From: Dactylorhiza incarnata
Lineage: Eukaryota > Streptophyta > Magnoliopsida > Asparagales > Orchidaceae
Assembly (NCBI GenBank): GCA_033032865.1
Contig: JAWHQI010000019.1
Location: 17,526,001 to 17,590,000 of the forward strand
Length of the DNA stretch: 64,000 bases
Reading direction: 5' to 3'
Positions 11,076 through 21,834 of the stretch are shown piece after piece (position 1 is the stretch's first letter; each line of letters opens with the position of its first letter). A program made the translations under genes and the position numbers. The notes under the pieces were generated by a model. It saw only the letters and a list, made by a program, of their open reading frames with translations. It was not told where the DNA came from and ran no database searches.

Positions 11076-12284
11076 CTAGCTTATAGGCCTATGAAAAGAA
11101 AAGTGCACAGGTAACTGTTCTAATATGCGCATCGGTAGCGGGTACCGATACGGAGACAGAGCAGTCACCCCTCTACCTAAATATAGATACCTGCTCCTCA
11201 CAGGTAGAGGGTAGAGAATGTAAGAAAAGGAGGAGGCCTGGTCCTCACTCATCTCACAAAACACATCCTTGCCTAGCAAGGTATCGTCAACAGGGAGGCA
11301 GCAGGAGGAAAAGGCAATGAGTGGAGCTTCCTCAACGGAGGGGGAATAAACCTCCTCACATGAGAGGATACTCTCATCATTGACTTGAGCAAAAAGCTCC
11401 AAGTCCTCCTGGGATACCTGTGAAGACTCAACCTGCACAGGCTCGGATGAAGAAAGGGGATCAAGAAATAAAGAAGACGAAGAACATAAATAAACATCAA
11501 TCGGGGGAGTGATCCCGGTCTCACTCCCAGTAGGATCCAAGGATAGATCACTATCATCATCGTAAATATCATAGCAAGGGGGACTTGAGAACTCAGGAGC
11601 CTCAGTGGTGATTTGGACCTCCTCGTCCCATGAAGAAGTGCAAACCTCCTCATCAGAGAGAGTATCCTCCTCATCCCACCGAGGTGCATCATCGTGTTCA
11701 AAGTATTCATTCTCCCCCTCAGGGAAAATGACATCCTCATCCCACTTTGGAGCACCCTCCGAGTCAGAAGCATCACCCAGCTCCTTTACTTCGATAGGAT
11801 CATAAAGAATATGTGTAGAAAAATCTTGCAAAGAAACTGGAGGGACAAAAAGATTCGGTTCCTCCGCAAAAAGATCTGCTAAAGCCTCCCCGATGGAAAG
11901 AATACTTTCCTCATCATACTCAGGTGCATCTAGGAGCTCCCATTCCTCTCCTTGTTGGCCAACAGATGAGTGATCATCATCACTGGGGGTGAAGCCATAA
12001 ACAGGGAGTGAGGAGTCCGTGCACGAGACAAGCTCAGGGGTAGAGGGCACAATTGCCTCCATGGGTAAAGAATGAGCGATAGGGACAATGTTGTCCTGAG
12101 TGGAGGAGTGGCGGTCAGGCTTGAAAAGACAAGGACAGTCCTTCAATTCATGACCCTCTCCTCGACACAACAAGCAAACAATGTTCCTACACTGCCTAGC
12201 ATTCAACTCATTCATTTGGTCTATATAATAAACCATCTTATCATTAAAGCTAGGTGAAATATCCCATGATGACATATTTGACAA
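11076..12284 (-). CDS. TRG-2 gag-like zinc-knuckle protein (402 aa)
   Basis: An uninterrupted ORF at the same place as in TRG-1. The N-terminal third differs from TRG-1 and TRG-3 and has one knuckle, CLLCRGEGHELKDC (residues about 37-50; C-X2-C-X4-H-X4-C). The middle is very acidic with repeated WDEE/WDED motifs (for example DDAPRWDEEDTLSDEE). The last third matches TRG-1 closely (SSQVSQEDLELFAQVNDE, LLGKDVFCEMSEDQASS, YLYLGRGVTALSPYRYPLP). RNA binding through the knuckle is a family-level expectation; everything else about its function is unknown. No capsid major homology region is apparent to me. It is followed by 1.7 kb without an ORF up to the 3' LTR. Confidence 0.7.
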   Translation of the reverse strand: MSNMSSWDISPSFNDKMVYYIDQMNELNARQCRNIVCLLCRGEGHELKDCPCLFKPDRHSSTQDNIVPIAHSLPMEAIVPSTPELVSCTDSSLPVYGFTPSDDDHSSVGQQGEEWELLDAPEYDEESILSIGEALADLFAEEPNLFVPPVSLQDFSTHILYDPIEVKELGDASDSEGAPKWDEDVIFPEGENEYFEHDDAPRWDEEDTLSDEEVCTSSWDEEVQITTEAPEFSSPPCYDIYDDDSDLSLDPTGSETGITPPIDVYLCSSSSLFLDPLSSSEPVQVESSQVSQEDLELFAQVNDESILSCEEVYSPSVEEAPLIAFSSCCLPVDDTLLGKDVFCEMSEDQASSFSYILYPLPVRSRYLYLGRGVTALSPYRYPLPMRILEQLPVHFSFHRPIS

Positions 12285-12508
12285 TTAAAGCAGATATAAC
12301 GAGACTGCAATTCTTTGCAAGAAAATTTACACAAACTAATAAAACTTCTTGGATTAGACTTGCCTAAAACTTTAAAATAAGAGGGAAAGAAATAAAAACA
12401 AGCAGAAGAAAATTAAAAGGCAAACAAAAATAATAAAGCGGCTATACACACTGGAAGAACTACTATCTCTCGGCTCTCCCTCTCAAGAAAACTCACACGA
12501 CTGTGTTC

Positions 12509-12524
12509 CTCGGCAACGGCGCCA
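12509..12524 (-). other. TRG-2 primer binding site
   Basis: The minus strand reads TGGCGCCGTTGCCGAG, so the site differs from TRG-1 by one G-to-A change at its end. Confidence 0.8.
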
Positions 12525-13590
12525 AAAACTTCATGGCGCAAATCTCACACACCGCTATAGGTGGTAGCTCGACTGCGACACGAAATGGCAGTGTACCGAT
12601 CGTTCAAGTAATATAAAATGTGAATGAATCCCCAAGTATCGATCTCAAAGGAACACAGTAAGGTGGAGTTTATTATCGAGGAAGGACTTGAGATTGAAGT
12701 CCTTAAATCGGATGGAATGCGGGGGAGTTGGGTTGGCTTTTGGAAAATAAAATAAAAGCTATCAACTACTCCTATGCAATGCCGCTATGCAATGCTTCGC
12801 TTGGCGGGATGGAGACTAGGCAGGCCTTGAGCGCGCTGCGTCGAAAGGGCGGATGGACGAGTAGGCAAGCAGAATCGAACTGTGCAGGCCTTGAGCGCAC
12901 TGCTTCGTTAGGCGGGATGGAATACACGGGCCGCGATGCCACGCTTCGGTAGGCGGATGGACGAGTAGGCTAACGGAATGAGGGTCGCAAGCACCTCTTC
13001 GACAACCACGCCACTAGCAATTGCTAGTGCGGCACACGAACGCGGTGGTGAAGTGGAAAATGGATGGTGGCGCTCCTCATAAACACATAGACCACAAAAG
13101 CATTTCACACAAACATGAAATCTATATAAATAGAAGCAAGTCTAAGTGCAACTTCATCAAAATATATAGATCTAGCTATTACAACAATCAATAAGAGAAG
13201 AATAAGGCAAGAAATCGACCGAATCCGAAGGCTCGTTGTAGATTCACGGTTGGAATCGCCGGGTTGTCAATCCACGTCCAAGCTCGGTCCGCAACTACGT
13301 CCAGGGTAGAGAGAGCTGTCACGACTCTCCAATGGACCCGTCTTCTTCGTGTCACGATCCGGTAGAGGTTGCAAACTTCCTCTTGCTCGATGGAGATGGC
13401 GGCTAGATCTTCCTTTGGAGCTCTTGGATGAAGGAGGAGGCCGAGAGGACATTCCGGCTCAAGATTGGAGTGAAGAACAAGCCCGGAGCACCTCTAGATG
13501 GTGGGCGGCGATGGAGGGGCGAAGTCGGACGAACTGGAGCAGAAAACGGCGGAATACGGTGGTCTCCCTGACCTAAATCGCGAGCAGCGG

Positions 13591-13599
13591 AATTTATAG
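13591..13599 (-). promoter_or_regulatory. TATA box of TRG-2 5' LTR
   Basis: CTATAAATT on the minus strand. This would be the promoter that drives full-length TRG-2 RNA. Confidence 0.6.
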
Positions 13600-13615
13600 G
13601 CGCTGGAATTAAACA

Positions 13616-13977
13616 GTGCGCACGGTCATTGGCGCACGACCAGTGGTCGTGCGCACTAGAATTTGGTGATCGTGCGCTCTGCCTGGACGGAACCTGCAAA
13701 GACAGAAATTATAAAATAACATGTTCGCACGACCAGTGGCGCACGACCGGTGGTCGTGCGCACTATCGTAGGTGGTCGTGCGCACTAGCCGAAACAGAAC
13801 TCATAAAATTGATGATAAGTGCGCAAGAACAGTGGCGCACGACCGGTGGTCGTGCGCACTATCGTAGATGGTCGTGCGCACTGCACCAAACAGAACTCAT
13901 AAAAAAGGGTTAAGTGCACACGATCAGTGGCGCACGACCTGTGGTCGTGCGCAATAGAACCGGTGATCGTGCGCAGT
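13616..13977. repeat. Hairpin cluster in TRG-2 5' LTR
   Basis: The same arrangement as 8717-9078. One spacer copy has CAAGAA where the other LTR has CACGAA, and one hairpin centre is TGT. Confidence 0.85.
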
Positions 13978-14237
13978 GTTCCTGTGCAGAATTGCACCGG
14001 AAACACCTGCACGACACCTGTCCCAGCGTACGACACCAGTCTAGCCCCTGAAAGTGGGACTTAACATCGCAAGAAAACTAATAACAAAGAAAGATACGAA
14101 ATAACACCAAAATGGGCCAAGACGTGCACATAGCAAGTGATAACAAATATAAGCTAAAACAAAGCTAAAGTGCAGTGGAATGACTAGATAAACGGCCCAG
14201 ATGAGTCAATATATGTGTATATAATCGGGACTCATCA

Positions 14238-14242
14238 AACAC
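14238..14242. repeat. TRG-2 target site duplication, right
   Basis: AACAC, matching 7627-7631. Confidence 0.9.
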
Positions 14243-14581
14243 AAAAGAGGAGACCGCGCGACTAAGAAAACCTTAGTCGGCGCGCACCACAAGAACCCGG
14301 GCAGTCACCAGACCGGACTGTCGGATACCATAACAGCAACCCTGTGTGGTCAATAGCTTAACCCGCACAATACAGAAAAATAGCTCACCACGCGGTCTCA
14401 TGAACCAGACCGCGCGGCCTCACCTCGGCAACCTTGGATAGAGAGAACGACGGTCAGGCCGAATAACCTGCAGCTAGACCGAATAGGTAAGACCGCAGAG
14501 GAGACCGCGAGATCGCGCGGTTAGACCAAACCGTGTGGTCTCCTTCCAGACCGCCAACTTTACACTTCAACATTTTCAACA
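14243..14581 (-). repeat. C1 5' LTR, distal part
   Basis: It continues the LTR after the TRG-2 insertion and shares the CCGCGCGGTC-type motifs. The minus-strand terminus is TGTTGAAAATGTTG, a usual copia LTR start. The host sequence resumes at 14582 with GGTTT. Confidence 0.75.
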
Positions 14582-14740
14582 GGTTTTGCTGCCTAAATTT
14601 TCCTGGGAATTTCTCTTGCTAGTTCTCGATGATTTAGCGAAGCTACTAATTGTTAAACTTGCAAGATATGTGGATGAAATTCGGTTTTGGGCCTTTTTAT
14701 CCATTCCAGTGACCTACAACTTCATAATTATATATATATA
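14582..14740 (+). repeat. G 5' LTR, segment 1
   Basis: It matches about 43035-43200 of the 3' LTR (CTAAATTTTCCTGGGAATTT onward). The left border is the C1 LTR and the right border is the Helitron-like insertion in a TA-rich stretch. Confidence 0.85.
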
Positions 14741-14769
14741 CGAGTGACAGGCACGGGCCTCCGACCCGG

Positions 14770-15104
14770 AGATGGCGACATTCAGCGGGGGAGGCAATAT
14801 TCAACGGGGGTGGCGAAATTCGGCGTGGACGGGCATTTGGCGGAGGAGGCGATATTTGGCGGGGGCGGCGACATTCGGCGAGGGCGGCGAATTATGGTGG
14901 GGGCGGCGACATTCAGCGGGGGTGGTGACTTTATTCGTGGGTGGCGACTTATGGCGGGGGTGGCGACTTATGGCGGGGGCAACGACTTTTGACGGGGATG
15001 GCGACTTTCGGAGGGGGAGGCAACATTTGGCATGTGGCGACGATTTTCCGCGGGGGAGGCGACTTTCGATGGGGGCGGCAACATTCGACGGGCGGCAATG
15101 TGAT
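14770..15104. repeat. G-rich minisatellite
   Basis: About 15 imperfect copies of a roughly 21-bp unit of the type GGCGACTTTCGGCGGGGGT, close to the 3' end of the Helitron-like segment. All reading frames across it are open and give Gly/Arg-rich strings, which I treat as an artefact. Confidence 0.85.
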
Positions 15105-17151
15105 GGGTTTTCACCCCCATCCCTAATTATTGTCTTAATGGGTTCCACAAACTAGAACAACATAAATTAACAATAGGTATTAAAACAACTGAAATTAAAG
15201 CAGAAGAAACAATAACATAAATTAAAACAACTAAGAAATAATAACATAAATTAAAACAACTATGAAATAATGAGAAGAGAAGAATGAGGTGGAGGAGAAT
15301 ACTGTAATCTTGAGTTTAAGCTTCAGTTGGTGAAGAGAGGAACTGACCTAGAAATAGCAAACATAAATAAATGATTTATTACGAACGGAGAAAGAGCCAC
15401 GATTTCAAATAAATCCAATAAAATATAAGAGTGGCCACGAATGATAAATTGAAATATCTAAATGCTTTGAAATTCCATAAATGATTAGTTCATTCATCCC
15501 AAAACGCAAATCAAAAATCAAGAAATAGATTTCAGCTCGTAATCCAATCTCTCCTATCAAAGCAACCATGCATTTCTCTCTTAGCCGCAGCAGATTGATT
15601 TCTCATGGCCAATTATATCCAGTGTGTAGTCCAAATCCTATAAATGGTGAACCAAACACAAAAAAGAATAATTCATTTATTATCAAATTCATACACCAAA
15701 TATTTTATAGGCTTGATAGTAAAAGGTTTCAATGGACTGGATGAAATGAGTTAACAACCAAATCAATTGATTGAATAGCCCTGACCTTGCTCGGCTGAAC
15801 AAATTTATTGATTAATTTAGACTCTTGACTAACTTGATAGTGAGAAAAAACTGAATTAAAGAAAATACATCTATATGGTTTGACCCGCTGAAGGGTCATA
15901 ATTCCCTGTTATTTGTTGTTTTAAATTTATTACATCAATAACTCTTGAAGAAAAGTATATAAGACAACAAAAGGTTTTAATACAATTTGTGATAAGGTAA
16001 GATTGCTAGAAAGGAACATTATTGGTGGGAGAATGATCATGCAGACCTAATTAAGGGTCATAAGGAAACTGTAAAAGCATAATAGTAATAAAAGAACTTG
16101 AACGAACTCTGGAAGGCATCGAATGAAGGGCATGAACTCATCCGTACCATTGGTGGGAAGAGATGCTTCATCCAAATGAACCTGCTTCTTTCTCTAAAAG
16201 TAATGAAGACAGATATAGTAAATGCTACTTTCATTGAGCACTAAGAGCAATTACTCTTTGTAACTTTAAAAAGCATAAAAGGAACTATACACAAAGTAAA
16301 ACTCTAAATTTAAAAACATTAAAGAAAAAAATCCCTACTCTACATCATAAGGGTTAGCATAAAGGAGGATCCGTCCATGAAATGAGAAGCGGTTTAGAGA
16401 CCTTCAAAGCCAAATGTAAGATAAATTAAAAATCCTAAAGCTCATAAAATTCATGTTTCTATTGAAGGTTTTCATTGAAAAGTGAATACCAAACACAGTG
16501 AAGAAAAGTAAATCATGTATGAAAGTGAAACATGCGGAGTATTTATGCTTCCATTGAATGTTTACACCCCTTTTTTGAATAGCAGAAGCAACCACATGTG
16601 TTAACACATATAAGAGTGGTTTTCTAGAAATAAGAGCTACATACCCTTAAAAAGTACTTTTTGCCCGATCACAAAATAAGTATGCAATGGATTTTATTTT
16701 CACGGATGAGCCTTACGATAATCCTTCAAATTACATTCATCCAATAAACTTTAATTAGAAATATAATCAAATCAATGTTTTGAAAATGACACCTCAAATA
16801 TAAATTATGTGGGTCACAATTCCAACATTTTGCTAAATTTAGTAAAATAAAAATAGTGTACCAAAATACACACATGAAAATTATGAATGAAGGACATACC
16901 CATAGGTTTTGTCGCGCCCTAGAGGAGAGAACAAATAGGTTGAGGAGAAATCTTGCCAGTGTTATTATGGGCATTACCTTGCTCCTTCTTGGCTCCATGG
17001 CACCCAACTGATATGACCTCAAGATTTGGAAAACAATCCTCTGCAAGAAAATCACAGAGGCAAAAAAACCAAGATAAGAATCAAAGGCGCCAAGAAATCA
17101 GGCATAAAGAGAGTGAAAAGAAGTCGCACAAATTTTAATTCAGAACATCAT
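15105..17151. other. Helitron interior without recognisable genes
   Basis: AT-rich sequence with no long ORF, no LTR termini and no repeat I can name. Short gene-like pieces may be captured host fragments, but I cannot identify any. Confidence 0.5.
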
Positions 17152-17333
17152 AAAAAGGGCAGCCCGGTGTACAAAGCATCCCCGCGCAGCGAGGGTCCAG
17201 GGAAGGGTCCCACCACAAGGGTGAAATGTAGGCAACTTACCTTGCATTTTTGCAAGATGCTACTTCCACGACTCAAACACGTAACCTTCCGGTCACACGA
17301 CAACACCTCAACCGGTGCGTCAAGACTCCCCTT
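17152..17333 (-). mobile_element. Au-like SINE
   Basis: On the minus strand there is a pol III box A (TGACGCACCGGTTGAGGTG, 17322-17304) and a box B (GGTTACGTGTTTGAGTC, 17286-17270). These are followed by the Au-family body (CTTGCAAAAATGCAAGGTAA, CCCTTCCCTGGACCC, CCGGGCTGCCC) and a short T-rich end. Length (about 180 bp) and order match the tRNA-derived Au SINE family widespread in flowering plants. Several CpG-type substitutions show it is old. It lies inside the Helitron-like segment. Confidence 0.8.
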
Positions 17334-18779
17334 CTGTGTCTTATTGCAGCTATCTTCCTATTTTGGTTTTTAATCACATTGAATGAAAATGTCAATAATG
17401 CAAAATCAATATTCCAATAGATGAAAAGAAGATGCATTGAAGTGAGAGGGAGTGATGGAAGTGAACTCATGTAAGTCGTGGGTATGAAAAGAGGATATTC
17501 AACAATAGGAAAAAAATGTAAGAGGGCAGTGAACTCACGGTGATTAGGGAACAAATGGAATGCACGCAAACTTTATAAACTTAGATAATATGAATGAACT
17601 ATTACATATGAACTGGTAAATTACTGGAAGTACGTAATTTACGAAAATTAAGGCAACAAAATTTCATATGATGAGAAAAAAAACCATACAATCTGTCAGC
17701 AACTAACTTTATCTTCAAGAAGCATCTCCTCTTTTCATGCTGCAGCTGAGGAGATAAAAGCCAGAAAAAAAAAACCAATTTGGAAAATATAAACGCGATG
17801 CAAGTAAAATGGAAAGTTATGCACATGAAAGAGAAACAAATTTGTACAATGGCGTCCCCCCAGCCCTACTCCAAAGTACCCAAGCTTCTTCACACGCAAG
17901 ATGAAGAACAGATGCCCCAAATCTTATGAACTTGAGGGTGATGTCGTCCCCCCTAACCCTTCTCCAAAGTCCCCGATGCCTATAAACTTGAAGTGGAAGT
18001 CGTTTCCAGCCTCTGTTACTGGGGAGGTGTGGACATGGGGGAGCTGCAGAAAACACGCGCCGAAGATGAAAAAAATAAGCAGACCGAAGATCAAGAAGAG
18101 AAGGTGAAAAAAAATACCTGATGCCAGGATCAAGGAGCACAACATGAAAATTTTTGTTGCTTGGGAAGGCGTGGATAGAGGGGATCTGCAGTTGTTTTAG
18201 AGGATATGCGGTCTCGAGTTGGAGCCGGAGGAAGATGATCCAGTCTGGCAGGTATAATCGTGGAGGGTGGAGATGTAGTGAATGAAGAGTCCATCTGCAG
18301 CCGCCGATGGAGAGTTGGGGCATGCGTAGTAAAGATTACTGGGAGGTTTGGAGCCGATGGAGCAGAGAATGAGAATATCGAGGATTTCGGGCAGAAGTTG
18401 GAGCGGGAAATGAGGCCTGTGAGCGCCGAAGGGAATCAGTAGTAGGTGTCGAGGGTTTCAGGTAGAGAATGAGAAGTATGTTGATGGAGCGACAAGGGAG
18501 ACAGAGGCATGGAGGGAGGCAGTGGCGTAAAAGAGTGGGAATGAAATGAATGAGCGATGGGAAGTTATTTTTGGCTTTCATTTAGGAACCGCCTAAAATT
18601 GTGTTAGAATAAATCGTGGAGGGTAGAATAAATTGTAAAGGGCAGAGCGTGGATCTATTTCCTTTATTTTAGTTGTTTATAATGTGCGGTTCAGATTTAA
18701 TAATCCATAGCATCAAACGGTGTAAAATGAAAGTGCGGTGAGAGCGGAGAGATTAGTATATTGTCTTATATAATAAAGA
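17334..18779. other. Helitron 5' portion
   Basis: No recognisable gene. About 17820-18560 is richer in GC and contains several short overlapping ORFs on both strands that look like fragments of a gene's first exon or promoter, without a family I recognise. The last 150 bp carry the Helitron 5' terminus. Confidence 0.4.
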
Positions 18780-18979
18780 TATGTATATGTTATCAAATGC
18801 AATTAAATAACATTATACTTACAGTGCAAATGTTAAAGTTCAATTCCCTAGCCCTGTGCCTATATTGCTATCACTTATGACACCCCCTCTTTTGCTATGA
18901 TACCAATGCGGACCGCCTGTGTATCTTGCATCCTGGAATTTCACTCCCCTATATCAAATATAAGACCCTCTTTGAGCGT
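18780..18979 (+). repeat. G 5' LTR, segment 2
   Basis: It matches 43200-43394 of the 3' LTR (ATGTTATCAAATGC onward) and ends at the TRG-3 target site AGCGT. Confidence 0.85.
18975..18979. repeat. TRG-3 target site duplication, left
   Basis: AGCGT, matching 35853-35857. Confidence 0.9.
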
Positions 18980-20649
18980 TGATGCGCAAATCTCACACAC
19001 CGCTATAGGCGGTAGCTAGACTGCGGAATGAAATGGTAGTGTACCGATCGTTCAAGTAATATAAAATGTGGGAGTGAATCCCCAAGTATCGATCTCGAAG
19101 GAACATAGTAAGGTGGAGTTTACTTTTGAGGAAGGACTTGAGATCGAAGTCCTTTAGGTCGGATGGTTGTGAAAGGGGGTGATTTCGATTGTGATAAATA
19201 AAAGAAAATAACTACAACTACTCCTATGCAATGCCGCTATACAATGCTTCGCCAGGCGGGATGGAAAACTACACGGGCCGCTATGCACCGATTCGCAAGG
19301 GCGGATGGATGAGTAGGCAAGCGGATGGAGTGGTAAGTGCGGAATCAAACTGTGCAGGCCTTGAGCGCACTGCTTCGTTAGTCGAATGGATTACACGTCC
19401 GCTATGCCACGCTTCGCTAGGCAGATGGAAGAGTAGGCTTACGGAATGGGTGAGTAGGCTAGCGGAATGAAGTGGAGGGTGGAGTGGATTTGGTGGCGCA
19501 CCTCAAATACACATATAAACGAAAGAGAAATTTCACATAAACATGAAATAAACACTATAAATCAAGGTTCATATGTGCTACATCATCTAATAATAAGGAT
19601 TATACTCATTTAAATCAAGAACAAATAAGAGAGAAAGGCAAGAGATACGACCAAATCCGGAGGCTTGTTGTAGATTCTCGATAGAATCGTAGGGTTGTCA
19701 ATCCACATCCTAGCCCGGTCCCAACTATCGTCCAGGGTAGAGGAGGGCTGTCACTTCCTCCCAATGGACCCGTCTTCTCCAGTAAACTATAATCCGGCCA
19801 CGTCTGCTGTGAAGAACTCTTTGCTTGGCAATGAAGATGAGGCTGGAATCCTCTCTGTGAAGCACTTGGATAATGGAGGCGTCTGAGAGGATGCTCCAAC
19901 TTTAGATTTGCAAGGAAATGGTGGTCGGAGCTCCTCCTTAAGGTGGGCGGTGATGGAGCGGCGAAAAAGGGCGAAACTGGAGCTCTTGGGCGCGGGAAAG
20001 AAGATCGATCCGATTAGGGCGGAAATCTGCACTTTTATAGAAAACAATCAGAAATTTTGTCATGCACGGTTGAACGCACGACCGTCTGTGAACCATGGGA
20101 TATTAATAGGGAACAAAGGCAAGGAAGAAAAAGCAGCTGCGCCCATGCATTTTACTCACGCACGGTCGAGGCCGACCGTGCGTAAAAACTCGAAATCCGG
20201 CAACCAATAGGAGGTCGTGCGTTTTGTTCGCGCACGGTTGAGGCCAACCGTGCGTGAAGAAAATGCACGAGCAGGGCAGATCACCATATTGACCAGCCGA
20301 TCATAGCGCACGATCGCAGCCGACCGTGCGTCAAGAAAACGCACGACCGTGCGATTCATACAAGATGAGTTCTAGGCAATATGGACGATCTGCCCACCTG
20401 CACAACATATCCAAACGATGGGAACACACCTCCAGCACAAGTATAAAAGCATAAAAAGAATGGGGAGAACATTGTGCTTGCCCCCAACAAAATAGTGTGC
20501 AATTGCACACCACAACGGGCATAAATGTGCACTTCATGAAGAAATGTGATCAAGTAAAATATAAGTAATTAAGGACTAAAAGTGAAGTGCATATGCATGA
20601 AAATAAGCCTAGATGAGTCCAAATATGTGTATATAAATGGGACTAATCA
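18980..20649 (-). repeat. TRG-3 3' LTR
   Basis: 1,670 bp. The minus strand starts TGATTAGTCCC (G-to-T change from TGATGAG) and ends TTTGCGCATCA. It contains the hairpin cassette at 20064-20332 and a possible TATA (TCTATAAAA on the minus strand, near 20032-20040). Confidence 0.9.
20064..20332. repeat. Hairpin cluster in TRG-3 LTR, second type
   Basis: Perfect hairpins with 10-bp arms and AGGC loops: CGCACGGTCG/CGACCGTGCG at 20159-20182 and CGCACGGTTG/CAACCGTGCG at 20231-20254. A third, with one mismatch, lies at 20307-20330. The two perfect stems differ by a C-G to T-A pair, changed on both arms. Confidence 0.85.
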
Positions 20650-20664
20650 CACCCCCAGACTTAA
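20650..20664 (-). other. TRG-3 polypurine tract
   Basis: The minus strand reads TTAAGTCTGGGGGTG before the LTR start. Confidence 0.75.
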
Positions 20665-21613
20665 ACGTTTGCTCTTCCCGAGCAAATCTTCCCTTAAGCG
20701 GACAAAAAAAGGCAAGCTGGCATAGAAATTATAATGGCAGAGTACCATGCGAAGTCGCAGGCTCACACTCATAAAAATTCAGTAGAAGAAATATCAAATT
20801 ATACATACTAGTGTATAATTTTCTAGGGGCGTATTTATATATTACATTTACTCAAAAATTGAATCACGGTGAATCATCTGGTAATGCATTGGAAGAAAGT
20901 AGACTGAACGCTAAGGTGAGCATTGCCAAAGATCAGGGCTCGGAACAACCTCCATTGAAATCCTAATTGCACACTAGTTTGACTCAAACGCGTGAATCAG
21001 TAGGACTTTAGGTTAGAGATGGGGCTTGGGTTTAGGTGAGGTATACAATGATAAACAAGAGGGCTAAAGCACAAAACCCAAATGAGCTAACACAACAAAA
21101 TTATCCTCAAACACCACACAAATACATAGGTACACCACATCCCCAGACTTGGACTTGAAAACATGGGTGTGTGCACCGCCTACTCCCAAACAAAAATATA
21201 AACATAAATATTTTCAATTAAGCTCTTCTTCTTTTTCTTTTCACTTTTTTTTTATTTTAAATTTTTTTTTCTTTTCAAAACATCTTCAGCAAATTGAGCA
21301 ATGAAGCACATCCACAATTTCACAAAAATATCACAGCATCAACATCTCAAACATGAAAATAAAGTAGAAACTTGAGCTCAAATTCAGGTGTGCAATTAGG
21401 ATTGGCTTTAAGGCTTTGGTGAGATAAAAGTGGGGCTGAATCAAAGAACGGGTAGGCACAACTGGGCTAGTAAGGATAGAGCGATTGGAATGGGCACAAA
21501 GGCTCAACCGGGCCAAAACTGATGGCCTACATCACATTCGCGCGATTGACTATCCGTATACCCATGCTTCAAGAATCGCTTGGGGCAAGTTCTTATCCAC
21601 CGAGAAAGATTAT
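20665..21613 (-). other. TRG-3 non-coding interior, part 1
   Basis: It matches 1283-2260 of TRG-1 and ends at the Athila insertion (target ATTAT). It contains a purine-rich run on the minus strand (about 21224-21280) and a polypurine-tract-like motif at 21131-21150. No ORF. Confidence 0.75.
21609..21613. repeat. Athila target site duplication, left
   Basis: ATTAT, matching 32614-32618. Confidence 0.85.
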
Positions 21614-21834
21614 TGATAAGTAATAAAATATACGTATTTTAGTATGATTATTAGTATAATTTTAATTAATATTGTAAATTTTCTATGTAAATTAATGAAT
21701 AAATTGCTTGTTTTATTATTTTCCTTACTAACTTAGTTTTTTTTTGTTTTTGCAGATTTTGGCAATTTTTGTGAAGTCACGCCCCAAGTCACGTCCGTGA
21801 CAACATGTCATGCCCGTGACCCAAGGGCGTGTAA

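Larger units (their letters stand above)
7632..14237 (-). mobile_element. TRG-2: complete non-autonomous LTR retrotransposon
   Basis: It is a full element of 6,606 bp with two LTRs of exactly 1,707 bp each, a primer site, a single ORF and a polypurine tract. It is flanked by the 5-bp target duplication AACAC (7627-7631 and 14238-14242). Equal LTR length, few LTR differences and an open ORF suggest a recent insertion. The target is the LTR of copia C1. No pol genes are present. Confidence 0.92.
12531..14237 (-). repeat. TRG-2 5' LTR
   Basis: 1,707 bp, the same length as the 3' LTR, with only scattered single-base differences. One of these spoils the inner terminus (plus strand TCATGG where the others have TGATGG). 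Confidence 0.92.
6026..14581 (-). mobile_element. C1: copia retrotransposon fragment (gag and 5' LTR), interrupted by TRG-2
   Basis: On the minus strand, the LTR (14581 to 6737, split by TRG-2) is followed by a decayed tRNA-Met-type primer site and a copia gag. The gag is cut at 6026 by TRG-1, so the rest of the element lies left of the window. C1 itself lies in the 5' LTR of gypsy element G: the sequence right of 14581 matches the undisturbed LTR from about 43035 on. Confidence 0.8.
14741..18779 (-). mobile_element. Helitron-like insertion
   Basis: Comparison with the unoccupied site in the 3' LTR (43190-43205) puts the insertion between A and T of a TATATA stretch, without target duplication. 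On the minus strand it starts TCTTTATTATATAAGAC, which has the 5' TC and AT-rich start of plant Helitrons. It ends with a small stem-loop (CGGGT-CGGAG-GCCCG) followed after 9 nt by CTCG, one base from the CTRR consensus, with T as the next host base. I find no Rep/helicase ORF, so it would be non-autonomous. It carries a G-rich minisatellite and a SINE. The weak points are the imperfect 3' end and the TA-rich target. Confidence 0.6.

Noticed and set aside
14687..15155. Gly/Arg-rich ORFs resembling a glycine-rich protein
   Set aside because: Produced by the G-rich minisatellite, open in several frames on both strands, and crossing the Helitron boundary.
17268..17333. Possible tRNA gene from boxes A and B
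   Set aside because: No cloverleaf can be formed; the downstream sequence is the Au SINE body.
17817..18323. 168-codon minus-strand ORF in the Helitron-like segment
   Set aside because: No recognisable domain, overlaps other open frames on both strands; could be a captured exon but cannot be supported.
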